Assembly: GCA_026005175.1 (NCBI GenBank) | Contig: BPKO01000008.1 | Span: 108,553-172,552, forward strand | Length of the DNA stretch: 64,000 nucleotides | From: Candidatus Tectimicrobiota bacterium | GTDB lineage: Bacteria > Tectomicrobia > Entotheonellia > Entotheonellales > Entotheonellaceae | Direction: 5' to 3' | Part shown: positions 16,810 through 25,041 of the stretch, piece after piece | Layout of the letters: each line of letters opens with the position of its first letter | How positions within the stretch are numbered: position 1 is the stretch's first letter | Position numbers and translations under genes: made by a program | Notes under the pieces: generated by a model | Database searches by the model: none | What the model was told of the DNA's origin: nothing | What the model saw: the letters and a program-made list of their open reading frames with translations, nothing else

Positions 16810-17702
16810 CCCAGGACGCCGAGGACACCGTCGCCGTCAGCATCGTCATTCCGGCTTACGAAGAAGAGCAGGCCATTGGCGGCGTCATCGAGGCGGTGCA
16901 GGCGGCCATGGCGCCCACCGGCTACCGCTACGAGATTCTGGTGGTCGACGACGGCTCGCGGGACCAGACGGCGGCCCGCGCGCAGGCCAAAGGGGTGCGC
17001 GTCTACCGCCACCGTTACAACCTGGGCTCGGGTGCGGCCCGCAAGACTGGCATCTTGCAGGCCCGCGGCGAAATCGTGGTGATGATCGACGCCGACGGCA
17101 CTTACCCGGCGGACGCCATTCCACGCCTGCTGGCCCACTTTCCCGAAGCCGACCAGGTGGTGGGGGCACGCACCAGCGAGCAAGGCACCCACCGGTGGCT
17201 GCGCGCCTTTGCCAAAACCGTCATCCGCCGCCTGGCGGCGTACCTGGTGGGGCAGCCGATTCCCGACCTCAACTCCGGACTGCGCGCGTTTAAGCGCGCG
17301 GTGATGCTGCGCTACCTTTACCTCTTGCCCGACGGCTTTTCTTGCGTCTCCACCATGTCGCTGGCTTTTCTGGCCAACCGGCACGTGGTGGTGTACGAGC
17401 CCATCGCTTACTTTGCGCGCATCGGCCGCTCGAAGTTCCACCCCATCAAAGACACCTACCAGTACCTGCTCACGGTGATCCGCGTCGCCACTTACTTTAA
17501 TCCCTTGCAGGTCTTCCTTCCCGTCAGCTTGGGCCTCATCGGCTTTGGCTTGCTCAAGTCGCTGCTTGACCTCGTGCTGACCGCCACCATCCAGGAATCG
17601 GACATCATTGCCATCTTGAGCGGGGTGGTCGTGGCCGCCATTGGCATTCTGGCCGACCTCATCATCACCCAGGGGAAACGCGACCATGAGTCGCTCCGTT
17701 AG
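16806..17702 (+). CDS. Family 2 glycosyltransferase, polyprenyl-phosphate type
   Basis: 298 residues. GT-A fold signatures: VSIVIPAYEEEQAIGG at the start, LVVDDGSRDQT, MIDADGTYP as the DxD metal and sugar-nucleotide site, and a conserved LNSGLRAFKR segment. Two membrane helices occupy the C-terminus (about 235-260 and 270-290), as in dolichyl/undecaprenyl-phosphate mannose or glucose synthases. Such enzymes load a sugar on a lipid phosphate for use by a GT-C partner, which would be the preceding membrane protein. Its ATG overlaps that gene's stop, and its end overlaps the next gene by 17 bp. Confidence 0.88.
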   Translation: MTQDAEDTVAVSIVIPAYEEEQAIGGVIEAVQAAMAPTGYRYEILVVDDGSRDQTAARAQAKGVRVYRHRYNLGSGAARKTGILQARGEIVVMIDADGTYPADAIPRLLAHFPEADQVVGARTSEQGTHRWLRAFAKTVIRRLAAYLVGQPIPDLNSGLRAFKRAVMLRYLYLLPDGFSCVSTMSLAFLANRHVVVYEPIAYFARIGRSKFHPIKDTYQYLLTVIRVATYFNPLQVFLPVSLGLIGFGLLKSLLDLVLTATIQESDIIAILSGVVVAAIGILADLIITQGKRDHESLR

Positions 17703-19314
17703 CGCGCTGTATGCCGAGGTCGGCCTGCGTGGCCTTCCCAAAATCCTCGGGCTCCTCGACCGCAACCGGCTGAGCCCCACTTACGGCTGCTTTGACAAGG
17801 CCTACTGGCACTACCGCACCGCCGCCTTTCCCAGCGGCATGGCGCAGGAGTTCGTCTTGCCCCTGGCGCTGGTGTACCGCTACCGCTTCCCCGGCGGCGA
17901 GGGCTATGTGGGGCAGCCGCGGCTGCGCGAGTGGGTGCTGGCCGGGATTCACTACGCGGCACGCTCCGCGCACCGCGACGGCTCCTGCGACGACTACTTC
18001 CCTTACGAGCGCGCTCTGGGGGCCGCGGCGTTTTCGCTTTACGCCTGTAGCGAAAGCGCCCTGCTCCTAGAGCTGCGCGATGCCACCCTGGAAGCCTTTT
18101 TCCGCCGGCGCGGGCAGTGGCTGATACGCCACGGCGAAAGCGGATTGCTGGCCAACCACCACGCGCTGGTGGTGCTGGCCCTCTACAACGTCTACCTCTA
18201 CACGCGCGACGCGGCGTTTCGCCACGCGGCCCGCGCCCGCCTGCAGCAGCTGCTGGGCTGGCAGTCGGCCGAGGGCTGGTTTCCCGAGTACGAGGGCTGC
18301 GACCCGGGCTACACCACCGCCACCATCGACTTTCTTGCCAAGTACTACCGAAAAAGCGGGGACGCGCAGGTGCTGGCGCCGCTGCGGCGTGCCGTGCAGT
18401 TTGTAGCCGACTTCATGCACCCCGACGGCAGCTTCGCCGGCGAGTACGGCAGCCGCAACACGTATCTCTTTTTCCCTCACGGCTTCGAGCTGCTGGCCCC
18501 CCAGGTGCCCGAAGCCCTCTGGCTGGCCGAGCGCTACGTGCAAGGGCTGCGGCGAGGCCTGCGGGTGTTTCTCGAAGATGACCGCCTCATTGGCCACCTC
18601 ACCTACAACCACCTGCAGGCGGCGCTCGACTGCTGGCCGCAGCGCCAGGGGGGGCTGGCGCCGGCGCCAGGCTGCCGCCACTGGCCCGAAGCCGGCCTTT
18701 ACGTCTATCGCCGCGATTCCCTCTATGCCGTGGTTTCTCTGGCCAAAGGGGGGGTGTGCAAGATCTTCGTTAACGACCGCCTCCTTTACGGCGACAGCGG
18801 CCTCATCGCTCGCCAGCGCAACGGCCGCTGCCTGGTCTCTCACCTCATCGACCGCTACGAAAGCACCCTCGCGGAGGACAGCGTGACCGTAGGCGGCTAC
18901 TTTGGCTACGTGCGCTACCGCCTGCCCTCCTTGCCTGCGGTGCTGGCGTTCTACGCCTTTATGGCCACGGTGGGGCGCCTGGGGCGCAACGCGGTGCGGA
19001 GGGTGCTACAGCGGCTGCTGATTGTGGGCAAGCGGCGGGCACCCCTGCGCTTCCGGCGCACGCTGCGCTTTGCGCCCCACGTGACGCTGTGCGACGAGGT
19101 GTGGGATCTGCGGCCGCGGCGCCAGGGCAGGCGACAACTCGTAGATCTCTACGCCGGCACCGACCACACCTCGATTTACGTGGCCATGAGCAACGCCTAC
19201 CACCCCGCTTGCCTTCTGCCCTGGCACGACTACGGGGCGCAGCTGCCACAGCTGTGGCAGACGGGCTACCTGCGCGTCTGCCGCACCCTCTACCCAGAAA
19301 GGGTGCAGCCATGA
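17686..19314 (+). CDS. Unrecognised 542-residue protein, probable alpha/alpha toroid, in glycan operon
   Basis: Soluble-looking protein without a signal peptide. Features: a Cys/Asp/Tyr-rich DGSCDDYFPYERALGAAAFS at about residues 98-117, GLLANHHALVVLALYN, GWFPEYEGCDPGYTTATIDF, and DGSFAGEYGSRNTYLFFPHG. The spaced helices with Trp/Tyr-rich loops resemble the (alpha/alpha)6 barrel of glycan lyases and glucanases, and the C-terminal third is more beta-rich, like heparinase II/III-type proteins. No catalytic set can be assigned. It is locked between a GT2 and a flippase-like gene by overlapping ends, so a job in making, trimming or epimerising the glycan is inferred. Confidence 0.6.
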   Translation: MSRSVSALYAEVGLRGLPKILGLLDRNRLSPTYGCFDKAYWHYRTAAFPSGMAQEFVLPLALVYRYRFPGGEGYVGQPRLREWVLAGIHYAARSAHRDGSCDDYFPYERALGAAAFSLYACSESALLLELRDATLEAFFRRRGQWLIRHGESGLLANHHALVVLALYNVYLYTRDAAFRHAARARLQQLLGWQSAEGWFPEYEGCDPGYTTATIDFLAKYYRKSGDAQVLAPLRRAVQFVADFMHPDGSFAGEYGSRNTYLFFPHGFELLAPQVPEALWLAERYVQGLRRGLRVFLEDDRLIGHLTYNHLQAALDCWPQRQGGLAPAPGCRHWPEAGLYVYRRDSLYAVVSLAKGGVCKIFVNDRLLYGDSGLIARQRNGRCLVSHLIDRYESTLAEDSVTVGGYFGYVRYRLPSLPAVLAFYAFMATVGRLGRNAVRRVLQRLLIVGKRRAPLRFRRTLRFAPHVTLCDEVWDLRPRRQGRRQLVDLYAGTDHTSIYVAMSNAYHPACLLPWHDYGAQLPQLWQTGYLRVCRTLYPERVQP

Positions 19315-20231
19315 AATGGCTGGCGGCGCTGCTGACCCTGCTCGTGCTGGGCGCCCTCTATCTGCACCTCGACGTGGCCGCCTTACTGCGGCACGTGGCC
19401 GGCCTGCGCCTTCCCGTGTTTTTCCTGGCCCTGGGCTTTTTCGTGCCGCAGCTTGCCACCACCGCCTGGCGCTGGCAGCTGATGGTGCGGCACGTTTGTC
19501 CCATGGCCCTGACCGAGGCGACGCGGCTGATTCTGGCCGGCAAGGCCTTCAACGCCTTTGTGCCTTCCAAGCTCGGCGAGATGAGCAAAGCCTACTGGCT
19601 CACCCGCCACGGCCGTCTGCCGCTGGCGCAAGGGGGAGCGCTGGTTCTCCTGGAAAAGCTTCTCGACGTGGCCGGACTGTGCCTGCTGCTCCTCATCGGC
19701 GTGGCCATAGCCCCGCAGCGGGGCACTACGGAAGCCACGGCCGCCTTACTGGCGGCCGGCGCCCTAGGGGTGACGGCTACCCTGCTGGCGTGCCGTACCG
19801 CGGGGTTGCAGGGCTGGCTGCGCGCCCGCGGTGCCCTGGGACAGCGGGTGGCCGCGCTGCTGGCGGCCTGGGAGGCCACGGTGCAGGGCTGGAAGCAGGC
19901 GCCGGGGCGCCTGGCGGGCATCGTGGCGCTCTCGGGAGGGCTGTGGGTGCTGCACCTGGCGCAGATCACCCTTTTCTTTTTTGCCCTTGGCAGCCACGTG
20001 CCGCTGCCGGCGGTGCTCGCTTACGTGCCGATGAGCCTCTTCATCGGCCTGCTGCCGTTAACGATTGGCGGCATGGGGACGCGGGACGCGGCGTTGATTT
20101 TGCTCTTTTCCCGGTACGAAAGCGCCGCTGTCATGGCCGCCGTGGGGCTGCTGTGCTCGCTGCGCTACTGGGTCGACACCCTGCTCGGGGTGCCCTTTCT
20201 GTCTCACTACGCCTGGCAGAGACGCCCATGA
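19311..20231 (+). CDS. AglD/LPG-synthase-type (UPF0104) integral membrane protein
   Basis: 306 residues with about seven to eight predicted membrane helices. The signature segments FNAFVPSKLGEMSKAYWL and LLPLTIGGMGTRDAALI match the lysylphosphatidylglycerol-synthase transmembrane family (AglD-like), whose members are flippases or lipid-modifying membrane proteins. There is no C-terminal aminoacyl transferase domain, so it is the membrane half only. Within a glycan operon it could move a lipid-linked sugar across the membrane; this is inference from context. The ATG overlaps the previous stop (ATGA), and its stop overlaps the GT4 start. Confidence 0.82.
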   Translation: MKWLAALLTLLVLGALYLHLDVAALLRHVAGLRLPVFFLALGFFVPQLATTAWRWQLMVRHVCPMALTEATRLILAGKAFNAFVPSKLGEMSKAYWLTRHGRLPLAQGGALVLLEKLLDVAGLCLLLLIGVAIAPQRGTTEATAALLAAGALGVTATLLACRTAGLQGWLRARGALGQRVAALLAAWEATVQGWKQAPGRLAGIVALSGGLWVLHLAQITLFFFALGSHVPLPAVLAYVPMSLFIGLLPLTIGGMGTRDAALILLFSRYESAAVMAAVGLLCSLRYWVDTLLGVPFLSHYAWQRRP

Positions 20232-21544
20232 GCCACGCGCGGCACACTTCCGGAGGGACTGCGCTCCCCTTGCGGGTGGCGGTGCTCATCGCACACCGCC
20301 CCAACCACCGGGGCGAAGTGGGGGGACTGGCCGGCACCTGGGAACAGCTGGCGCAGGTGGCCGGCGGCCGCCCGGACCTGGATCTGACGCTTTTTTTCCT
20401 TGGCGACCGCCCGGCCCGCGTGCCGTACGCCAGCAACGTGCGCGCCGTGCTGCTGCCGCCCCTGCTGGGCACAGAGCGCTTGGCGTTTTTGCGCACCATT
20501 CCCACCCACACCGACCTGGCGCCGTTCCATCCGGCGCTCTTTCGCCGCCTGCGCGGCTTTCACCTCCTGCACGCCACGGACGCCTTTTACGCCTTTGCGC
20601 AAACGGCCTTGCGGCGTGCGCGCCGCGACCGCCTTCCGCTGGTGGTGTCCCTCCAGACCGACACCATCGGCTGGGCCCGCATCCACACCCCGGTGATCTT
20701 GCAGCGGCTGCTGCCTTGGCCAGGGTTCTGGTCTTGGGTGCTCGAGCGCTCCCGGCTGCTTGACTGGCAAGAACGGGCCATGGAGCGGCGCCTGGCGCGC
20801 TACGTGCGGCAGTGCCGGGCAGTGTTCGTTTCGCACGCCCGCGACCAGGAGCGAGTGCGGCGCCTGGCCCCCCAGACGCCTTTTTTCTTCTTGCGGCGTG
20901 GCATCGACTTGGAATGCTTCCACCCGCGCCACCGCGACCGCAAAGCCGTCGAGGCGCGCTTTGGCCTGCCGCCCGACCACCTCCTGCTGCTTTTCGTGGG
21001 CCGCCTCGACCCGGTCAAGGGCATTCTGATTGCCGCCGAGGTGGTCCAGGGGCTGGTTCGCTGCGGCCATCGCGTGCATTTGCTGGTCGTGGGCGATGGC
21101 GCCCAGCGCCAAGAAGCGGCGCGGCGGCTCGGGAAGCACGCCACCTTTACCGGCAACCTCCCGCACCGTGAGCTGGGCTCCCTTTACGCCAGCGCCGATC
21201 TGCTGCTCTTTCCTTCGGAAGCCGAGGTCTGGCCTAACGTGGTCATCGAGGCGCGTGCTTGCGGCTTGGCGGTGGTGGCCTGTGCCCGCGGGGCGGCGCA
21301 CGTTATGCGTGGCCACGCCTGGGACGGGGTGCTGCTGCCCAACCGCGATCCGGCACTGTGGACCGCGGCGGTCGAGACGCTCCTGGCCCAGCCGCACCGG
21401 CTGCGCGACATGGGGCGCCGGGCGCGCCAGGCCGTCGAGCGCGAGATGCCCAGCTGGCAGCAAGTGCTCGAGGAGGACCTGTTGCCCGTTTGGCAGCAGG
21501 TGGTGCAGCAGCCAAGCATGCTGCCGCCAGCGGCTGGCGTATAA
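20228..21544 (+). CDS. Family 4 glycosyltransferase (GT-B fold)
   Basis: 438 residues. N-terminal Rossmann domain starts at RVAVLIAHRPNHRGEVGGLAG, where the glycine loop binds the acceptor side; the C-terminal donor domain has FVGRLDPVKGI, VGDGAQR and the ExxxxxE region FPSEAEVWPNVVIEARACG, as in retaining GT4 enzymes that use nucleotide sugars. Soluble or membrane-associated in the cytosol. Last gene of the coupled operon 15138-21544 (ATGA overlap with the flippase-like gene). The acceptor and donor sugars are unknown. Confidence 0.88.
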   Translation: MSHARHTSGGTALPLRVAVLIAHRPNHRGEVGGLAGTWEQLAQVAGGRPDLDLTLFFLGDRPARVPYASNVRAVLLPPLLGTERLAFLRTIPTHTDLAPFHPALFRRLRGFHLLHATDAFYAFAQTALRRARRDRLPLVVSLQTDTIGWARIHTPVILQRLLPWPGFWSWVLERSRLLDWQERAMERRLARYVRQCRAVFVSHARDQERVRRLAPQTPFFFLRRGIDLECFHPRHRDRKAVEARFGLPPDHLLLLFVGRLDPVKGILIAAEVVQGLVRCGHRVHLLVVGDGAQRQEAARRLGKHATFTGNLPHRELGSLYASADLLLFPSEAEVWPNVVIEARACGLAVVACARGAAHVMRGHAWDGVLLPNRDPALWTAAVETLLAQPHRLRDMGRRARQAVEREMPSWQQVLEEDLLPVWQQVVQQPSMLPPAAGV

Positions 21545-21545
21545 T
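21540..21545 (+). promoter_or_regulatory. Perfect -10 hexamer before the acyl-CoA dehydrogenase gene
   Basis: TATAAT overlaps the stop codon of the GT4 gene and lies 42 bp before the next ATG. No good -35 box was found 16-18 bp upstream, so promoter activity is uncertain. Confidence 0.3.
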
Positions 21546-21587
21546 GAAGCAACATGCCACCGGCGAGGAAACCCTAAGGAGACGCCT

Positions 21588-22760
21588 ATGGACTTTCCGG
21601 GTTACCAGTTACCCGAAGCGCTACGCCTGCTGCAGCAGACCGTACGCCGCATCGTGCAGGAGGAAATCGTGCCGCTGGAGCGGGAGATGGACCCCGAGGC
21701 CATCGACCTCGACCCTGACCACTGGCATCGCCTGGCGGCCATGACGCGGGCGGCCGGGCTGTGGGCGCCCGCTGCCCCCAAGGAATACGGCGGTGGTGGC
21801 CTGGGCATGTTTGCCTATACGGTGCTCATGGAAGAAATGGCCCAGCACCGCAACGGCCTCTACAACCCCGCCTACGGCATCTTTGGTCGCTACCCTCCCA
21901 ACGTGTGTTATGAAGGCACCCCAGAGCAAATCGAGAAGTACGTCATTCCCACTATCCGCGAGGGCAAACGCGTCTTTTTCGCCGTCTCCGAACCCAGCGG
22001 AGGGTCCGATCCGGCAGGAGCGATTCAGGCCCGCGCCGTGCGCGACGGTGACCACTGGATCCTCAACGGCACCAAGACCTGGATCTCAGGGGCCTTGCAG
22101 GCCGAGTGGGGGATTGTCTTCGTGCGCACCGACCCCACCAAAGGCCGCCAGGGCGTGTCGTGCTTCTTCGTAGAACGCGACACCCCCGGGCTCTCCGTGC
22201 GGCCCATCCCGGTCATCCGTCCCTACTACCCGGCGGAGCTGGTGTTTCAGGACTGCGTGGTGCCGCACCGCAACCTCCTGGGGAAAGAAGGCGAGGGACT
22301 GGAGATGGCCCTGCGGCTGCTGACCAAAAACCGCTTTCCGTACGCGGCAGCCAACATCGGCGTCGCCGTGGCAGCCCTGCGCATGGCCATTGCCTATGCC
22401 AAGCAGCGGGTCACCTTTGGCCAGCCGCTGAGCAGCCGGCAGGCCATCCAGTGGATGCTTGCCGACTCGGAAGTCGAGATCCGCGCCGCGCGCTGGCTTA
22501 CCTGGGAAGGCGCCTGGAAAGTCGACCGCGGCGAAGAGCACCGCCACGAGGCCTCCATTGCCAAACTCTATTCGAGCGAGGTCCTGGGGCGAGTCGTCGA
22601 CCGGGCCGTCCAGATTCACGGCGGCTACGGCGTGGCCAAGGAGCTGCCGCTAGAGCGCTGGTACCGCGAAGCACGCGTCCGGCGTATTGGGGAAGGCCCC
22701 TCTGAGGTACAGCGCATGGTCATCGCCCGCAACCTGCTGCGCGACCGCGTGTCGCTGTAA
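21588..22760 (+). CDS. Acyl-CoA dehydrogenase
   Basis: 390 residues, normal for the family. The FAD-binding and substrate motifs are present: FFAVSEPSGGSDPAGAIQA followed by WILNGTKTWISGA in the middle beta domain, RVTFGQPLSSRQAIQW in the C-terminal helical domain, and IHGGYGVAKELPLERWYREARVRRIGEGPSE at the end, where the Glu of IGEG is at the usual catalytic-base position of the group. It should oxidise an acyl-CoA to the trans-2-enoyl-CoA with FAD, passing electrons to ETF. TAAGGAGA lies 6 bp before the ATG. Chain length is not deducible. Confidence 0.9.
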   Translation: MDFPGYQLPEALRLLQQTVRRIVQEEIVPLEREMDPEAIDLDPDHWHRLAAMTRAAGLWAPAAPKEYGGGGLGMFAYTVLMEEMAQHRNGLYNPAYGIFGRYPPNVCYEGTPEQIEKYVIPTIREGKRVFFAVSEPSGGSDPAGAIQARAVRDGDHWILNGTKTWISGALQAEWGIVFVRTDPTKGRQGVSCFFVERDTPGLSVRPIPVIRPYYPAELVFQDCVVPHRNLLGKEGEGLEMALRLLTKNRFPYAAANIGVAVAALRMAIAYAKQRVTFGQPLSSRQAIQWMLADSEVEIRAARWLTWEGAWKVDRGEEHRHEASIAKLYSSEVLGRVVDRAVQIHGGYGVAKELPLERWYREARVRRIGEGPSEVQRMVIARNLLRDRVSL

Positions 22761-22768
22761 GCCCCGGG

Positions 22769-22789
22769 GCAAGGCCACATTCGCCTTGC
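22769..22789 (+). terminator. 7-bp stem-loop downstream of the acyl-CoA dehydrogenase gene
   Basis: GCAAGGC and GCCTTGC pair around a 7-base loop, 8 bp past the stop. There is no T-run after it, so it is at best a weak terminator; the right arm overlaps the -35 region of the following promoter. Confidence 0.35.
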
Positions 22790-22815
22790 AGCGGCCACCC
22801 GCTTCTTGGTATAAA
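22786..22815 (+). promoter_or_regulatory. Predicted sigma-70 promoter of the pyrE-like gene
   Basis: TTGCAG and TATAAA are separated by 18 bp. The 5' leader would be about 75 bases long. Confidence 0.45.
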
Positions 22816-22897
22816 GGACCCCAGAGGTCAAGAGCGCCCATGAAGGGAGGGCACAGGGAAAGGCGTCACGCTTGCGGCGCAAGCCAGGTAGGGTGGT

Positions 22898-23548
22898 ATG
22901 GCAGCAGGAGACGATCGCGTCGCCAACTTGTGGTTAGCCGACGAGCTCTGGCGACTCGGTGCCATTCAGTTCGGGGATTTCACCATCGGCAACACGGCCG
23001 TGCACTCCCCGGTGTATGTCAACTTGCGCCTGCTCATCAGCAGCCCGGCGGCGCTGCGGCGCGCCGCCGAGGTCATGCTGCAGGAAGTGCGCACGTTGCA
23101 GAGCATGCGCCATCCCCACCTGGCCCCGTACGACTTGGTGGCCGGGGTGCCGTTTGGCGGCCTGCACCTGGCCACCGCCTTTTCGCTCATTTCCGACACC
23201 CCGATGATCTATCTCCACCCGGAAAAGAAAAGCCGGCGCGCCATCATCGAAGGGCGCTACGAAGACGGCCAGACGGTGCTCATCATCGACGACCTCATCA
23301 CCGGCGGACACAGCATCGTGCAAACCGCCTCGCGGCTCGAAGCCGACAACCTCATCGTCGAAGACGCCGTCGTGCTCCTTGACCGCCAGCAAGGCGGCCG
23401 CGAGCGGCTCAGCCGCCACGGCATCAACCTCGTCTCGATCCTCACCCTGGAGTCGGTCCTGCACTACCTGGGCTCGAGCCACAAAATCTCTGCCGAGTGG
23501 TACCACAAGAGCCTGGAATACTTGCAAAAAAACCGCAGCGGCTACTGA
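22898..23548 (+). CDS. pyrE: Orotate phosphoribosyltransferase-like protein (PyrE family)
   Basis: 216 residues, the usual PyrE length. The PRPP-binding motif TVLIIDDLITGGHSIVQTA is intact, preceded by the PRTase core LVAGVPFGGLHLATAFS and the flexible-loop region EKKSRRAIIEGRYEDG. PyrE makes orotidine monophosphate from orotate and PRPP in UMP synthesis. The N-terminal strand (FGDFTIGNTAVHSPVYVNLR) has the S-P-Y-x-N/D sequence found in OPRTs. No other pyr gene is adjacent. AGGTAGGG lies 4-11 bp before the ATG. Assignment as OPRT and not a purine PRTase rests on these motifs. Confidence 0.8.
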   Translation: MAAGDDRVANLWLADELWRLGAIQFGDFTIGNTAVHSPVYVNLRLLISSPAALRRAAEVMLQEVRTLQSMRHPHLAPYDLVAGVPFGGLHLATAFSLISDTPMIYLHPEKKSRRAIIEGRYEDGQTVLIIDDLITGGHSIVQTASRLEADNLIVEDAVVLLDRQQGGRERLSRHGINLVSILTLESVLHYLGSSHKISAEWYHKSLEYLQKNRSGY

Positions 23549-23555
23549 CGTCGCC

Positions 23556-24377
23556 TCAGCGCTGGCACCGGGGACAGTAATAGGTGCTGCGGCCAGCCTG
23601 CACGAGGCGCCGGATGGACTGCCCGTCGCGCGGGCAGGGCTCCCCTTCACGCCCGTAGACCCTGAGGCGGTTCTGAAAGCGGCCCGGCTGCCCGCGGCTG
23701 TCGACGTAGTCCGCGATGCTGGTGCCATGGTGGGCAATGGCCTCCACCAGCACCTGCTGCACCGCCGCGCGCAGGCGCTCCCATTCTGGCAGGCTGAGGG
23801 AGCCGGCCTCCCGCGTCGGGGACAGACGCGCGGCGAAGAGAATTTCGCTGGCATAGATGTTGCCAATACCGGCCACCACCGTGGCGTCGAGCAAAAAGGC
23901 CTTGAGCGGGCAGCGCCGCCCTCGTCCCCGCTCGGCAAGATAGGCGGCGGAGAAGGCCTCTGAGAGGGGCTCGGGGCCCAGGTGCCGCAGGCAGGGATGG
24001 TGCGGCAAGGACTCAGGCGTCGTCAGAAAGCACAAGCCAAAGCGCCGGGGATCGTAGAAGCGCAGCTCCAGGTCGGCCCCCAGCGCAAAAATGAGATGGT
24101 CATGGCGGGCGTCGTTGGCCTGTGGCGGGCCCACGCGCAGGCGGCCGCTCATTCCCAGGTGGAAGATGAGAACCCGCGGCGGCTGCAAAAACACCAGCAC
24201 GTACTTGCCCCGGCGCCCCACGCGCTCGATGCGGCATCCCACCGCCTGCTGCAAGGCTTCGACGTCCACCGGCAGCCGCAGCTGCCGCTGCCGCACCCGC
24301 ACCCCGGCGAGGGTGCGCCCCGGCAGCTGGGCCGCCAGACCACGGCAGATGGTTTCGATTTCTGGCAGCTCGGGCAT
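23556..24377 (-). CDS. mutM: Formamidopyrimidine-DNA glycosylase with CxxD zinc finger
   Basis: 273 residues. The N-terminus PELPEIET carries the catalytic Pro2 and Glu3, and the middle has FHLGMSGRL and GIGNIYASEILFAARLSP, the helix-two-turn-helix that grips DNA. The enzyme removes 8-oxoguanine and formamidopyrimidines and nicks the strand. At the C-terminus the zinc finger reads C-P-R-D at 248-251 and C-P-R-C at 268-271, so the second of four cysteine ligands is Asp; going from Cys to GAC needs two base changes, so a single read error does not explain it. A perfect TATAAT lies upstream. It converges with pyrE. Confidence 0.9.
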   Translation of the reverse strand: MPELPEIETICRGLAAQLPGRTLAGVRVRQRQLRLPVDVEALQQAVGCRIERVGRRGKYVLVFLQPPRVLIFHLGMSGRLRVGPPQANDARHDHLIFALGADLELRFYDPRRFGLCFLTTPESLPHHPCLRHLGPEPLSEAFSAAYLAERGRGRRCPLKAFLLDATVVAGIGNIYASEILFAARLSPTREAGSLSLPEWERLRAAVQQVLVEAIAHHGTSIADYVDSRGQPGRFQNRLRVYGREGEPCPRDGQSIRRLVQAGRSTYYCPRCQR

Positions 24378-24410
24378 CCGGCCTCACCCCTGCGACTTTT
24401 GCAGGAAACC

Positions 24411-24416
24411 ATTATA
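24411..24416 (-). promoter_or_regulatory. -10 hexamer of mutM
   Basis: TATAAT on the minus strand, 33 bp upstream of the mutM start; no convincing -35 box at 16-18 bp spacing. Confidence 0.35.
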
Positions 24417-24544
24417 ACTTGTCCCGTCCCGGCGCGGGGCTCTCTGCAGCCAAAACACGTCTCGCTTTTTACGCCCGATGTTGCTACACTACCCCTGCCT
24501 TCCGCAGTTGCCCATACTCACGTTGCTTGCAGGGAGGGATCCGT

Positions 24545-24799
24545 ATGGGCAAGGGTGGACGCCCCAAGAAACGTCCGCACGGGAGGAAGTCCGAGGGAAG
24601 CAAGGCGTTGCCCGATCGCGTGGTGCTCGACCTCAACAACATCCTGACGGTCATGCTGGGGTACACCGAACTGGCGCTCGCCTTCGTGCCCCCCGACAGC
24701 GACGCTCAGCGCCACTTGCAAGAAGTGCTCATGGCAGGAAAACGCGCTAAGGAGCTAATCGAGCAAGCCTCTTCTTTCCCCCGTCAAATGGGAGAATAA
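24545..24799 (+). CDS. Small protein: AT-hook-like N-terminus plus His-less DHp-like hairpin
   Basis: 84 residues, with AGGGAGG just upstream. Residues 1-20 are very basic (GKGGRPKKRPHGRK) with the GRP core of AT-hooks. From about residue 30, VVLDLNNILTVMLGYTELAL and HLQEVLMAGKRAKELIEQ copy the two helices of the HisKA dimerisation domain of FNN-type hybrid sensor kinases, but the phosphoacceptor His before DLNN is Leu and no ATPase domain follows. So it cannot be an ordinary kinase. It could be a decoy dimerisation partner or DNA-bound adaptor; a remnant of a lost kinase gene is the alternative. Function not known. Confidence 0.6.
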   Translation: MGKGGRPKKRPHGRKSEGSKALPDRVVLDLNNILTVMLGYTELALAFVPPDSDAQRHLQEVLMAGKRAKELIEQASSFPRQMGE

Positions 24800-24843
24800 A
24801 GCTGGAGAAGTCGCATCCCGGCACGCAGCCCCTGAGTAGCGGG

Positions 24844-25041
24844 CTAGTAAAACAGCGCCTCAAGGAGCTCTAACGCTTTGAGGACGCCCAGCGCCCACAG
24901 AGCCGACAGCCCCAGGGCAACCACCAAAATTACCACCGCCCGTTTGACCAGCGCCAGCCATGCCGGCAAAGCGCGCGACGTTCTCTTGGCCTGCGGGAGG
25001 ACAAGCCCTCGACAGCCATTCAGCGAAGTCCCGTTGTTCAC
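24844..25041 (-). CDS. Possible 65-residue single-span membrane protein
   Basis: GTG start with GGGAGG 7 bp upstream. The N-terminal half is basic and polar; residues about 33-57 (RAVVILVVALGLSALWALGVLKA) form one likely membrane helix, followed by a short LELLEALFY tail. No family recognised. It is in an otherwise empty region, on the strand opposite to its neighbours, so it may be real or chance; the good ribosome binding site favours a gene. Confidence 0.38.
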   Translation of the reverse strand: MNNGTSLNGCRGLVLPQAKRTSRALPAWLALVKRAVVILVVALGLSALWALGVLKALELLEALFY

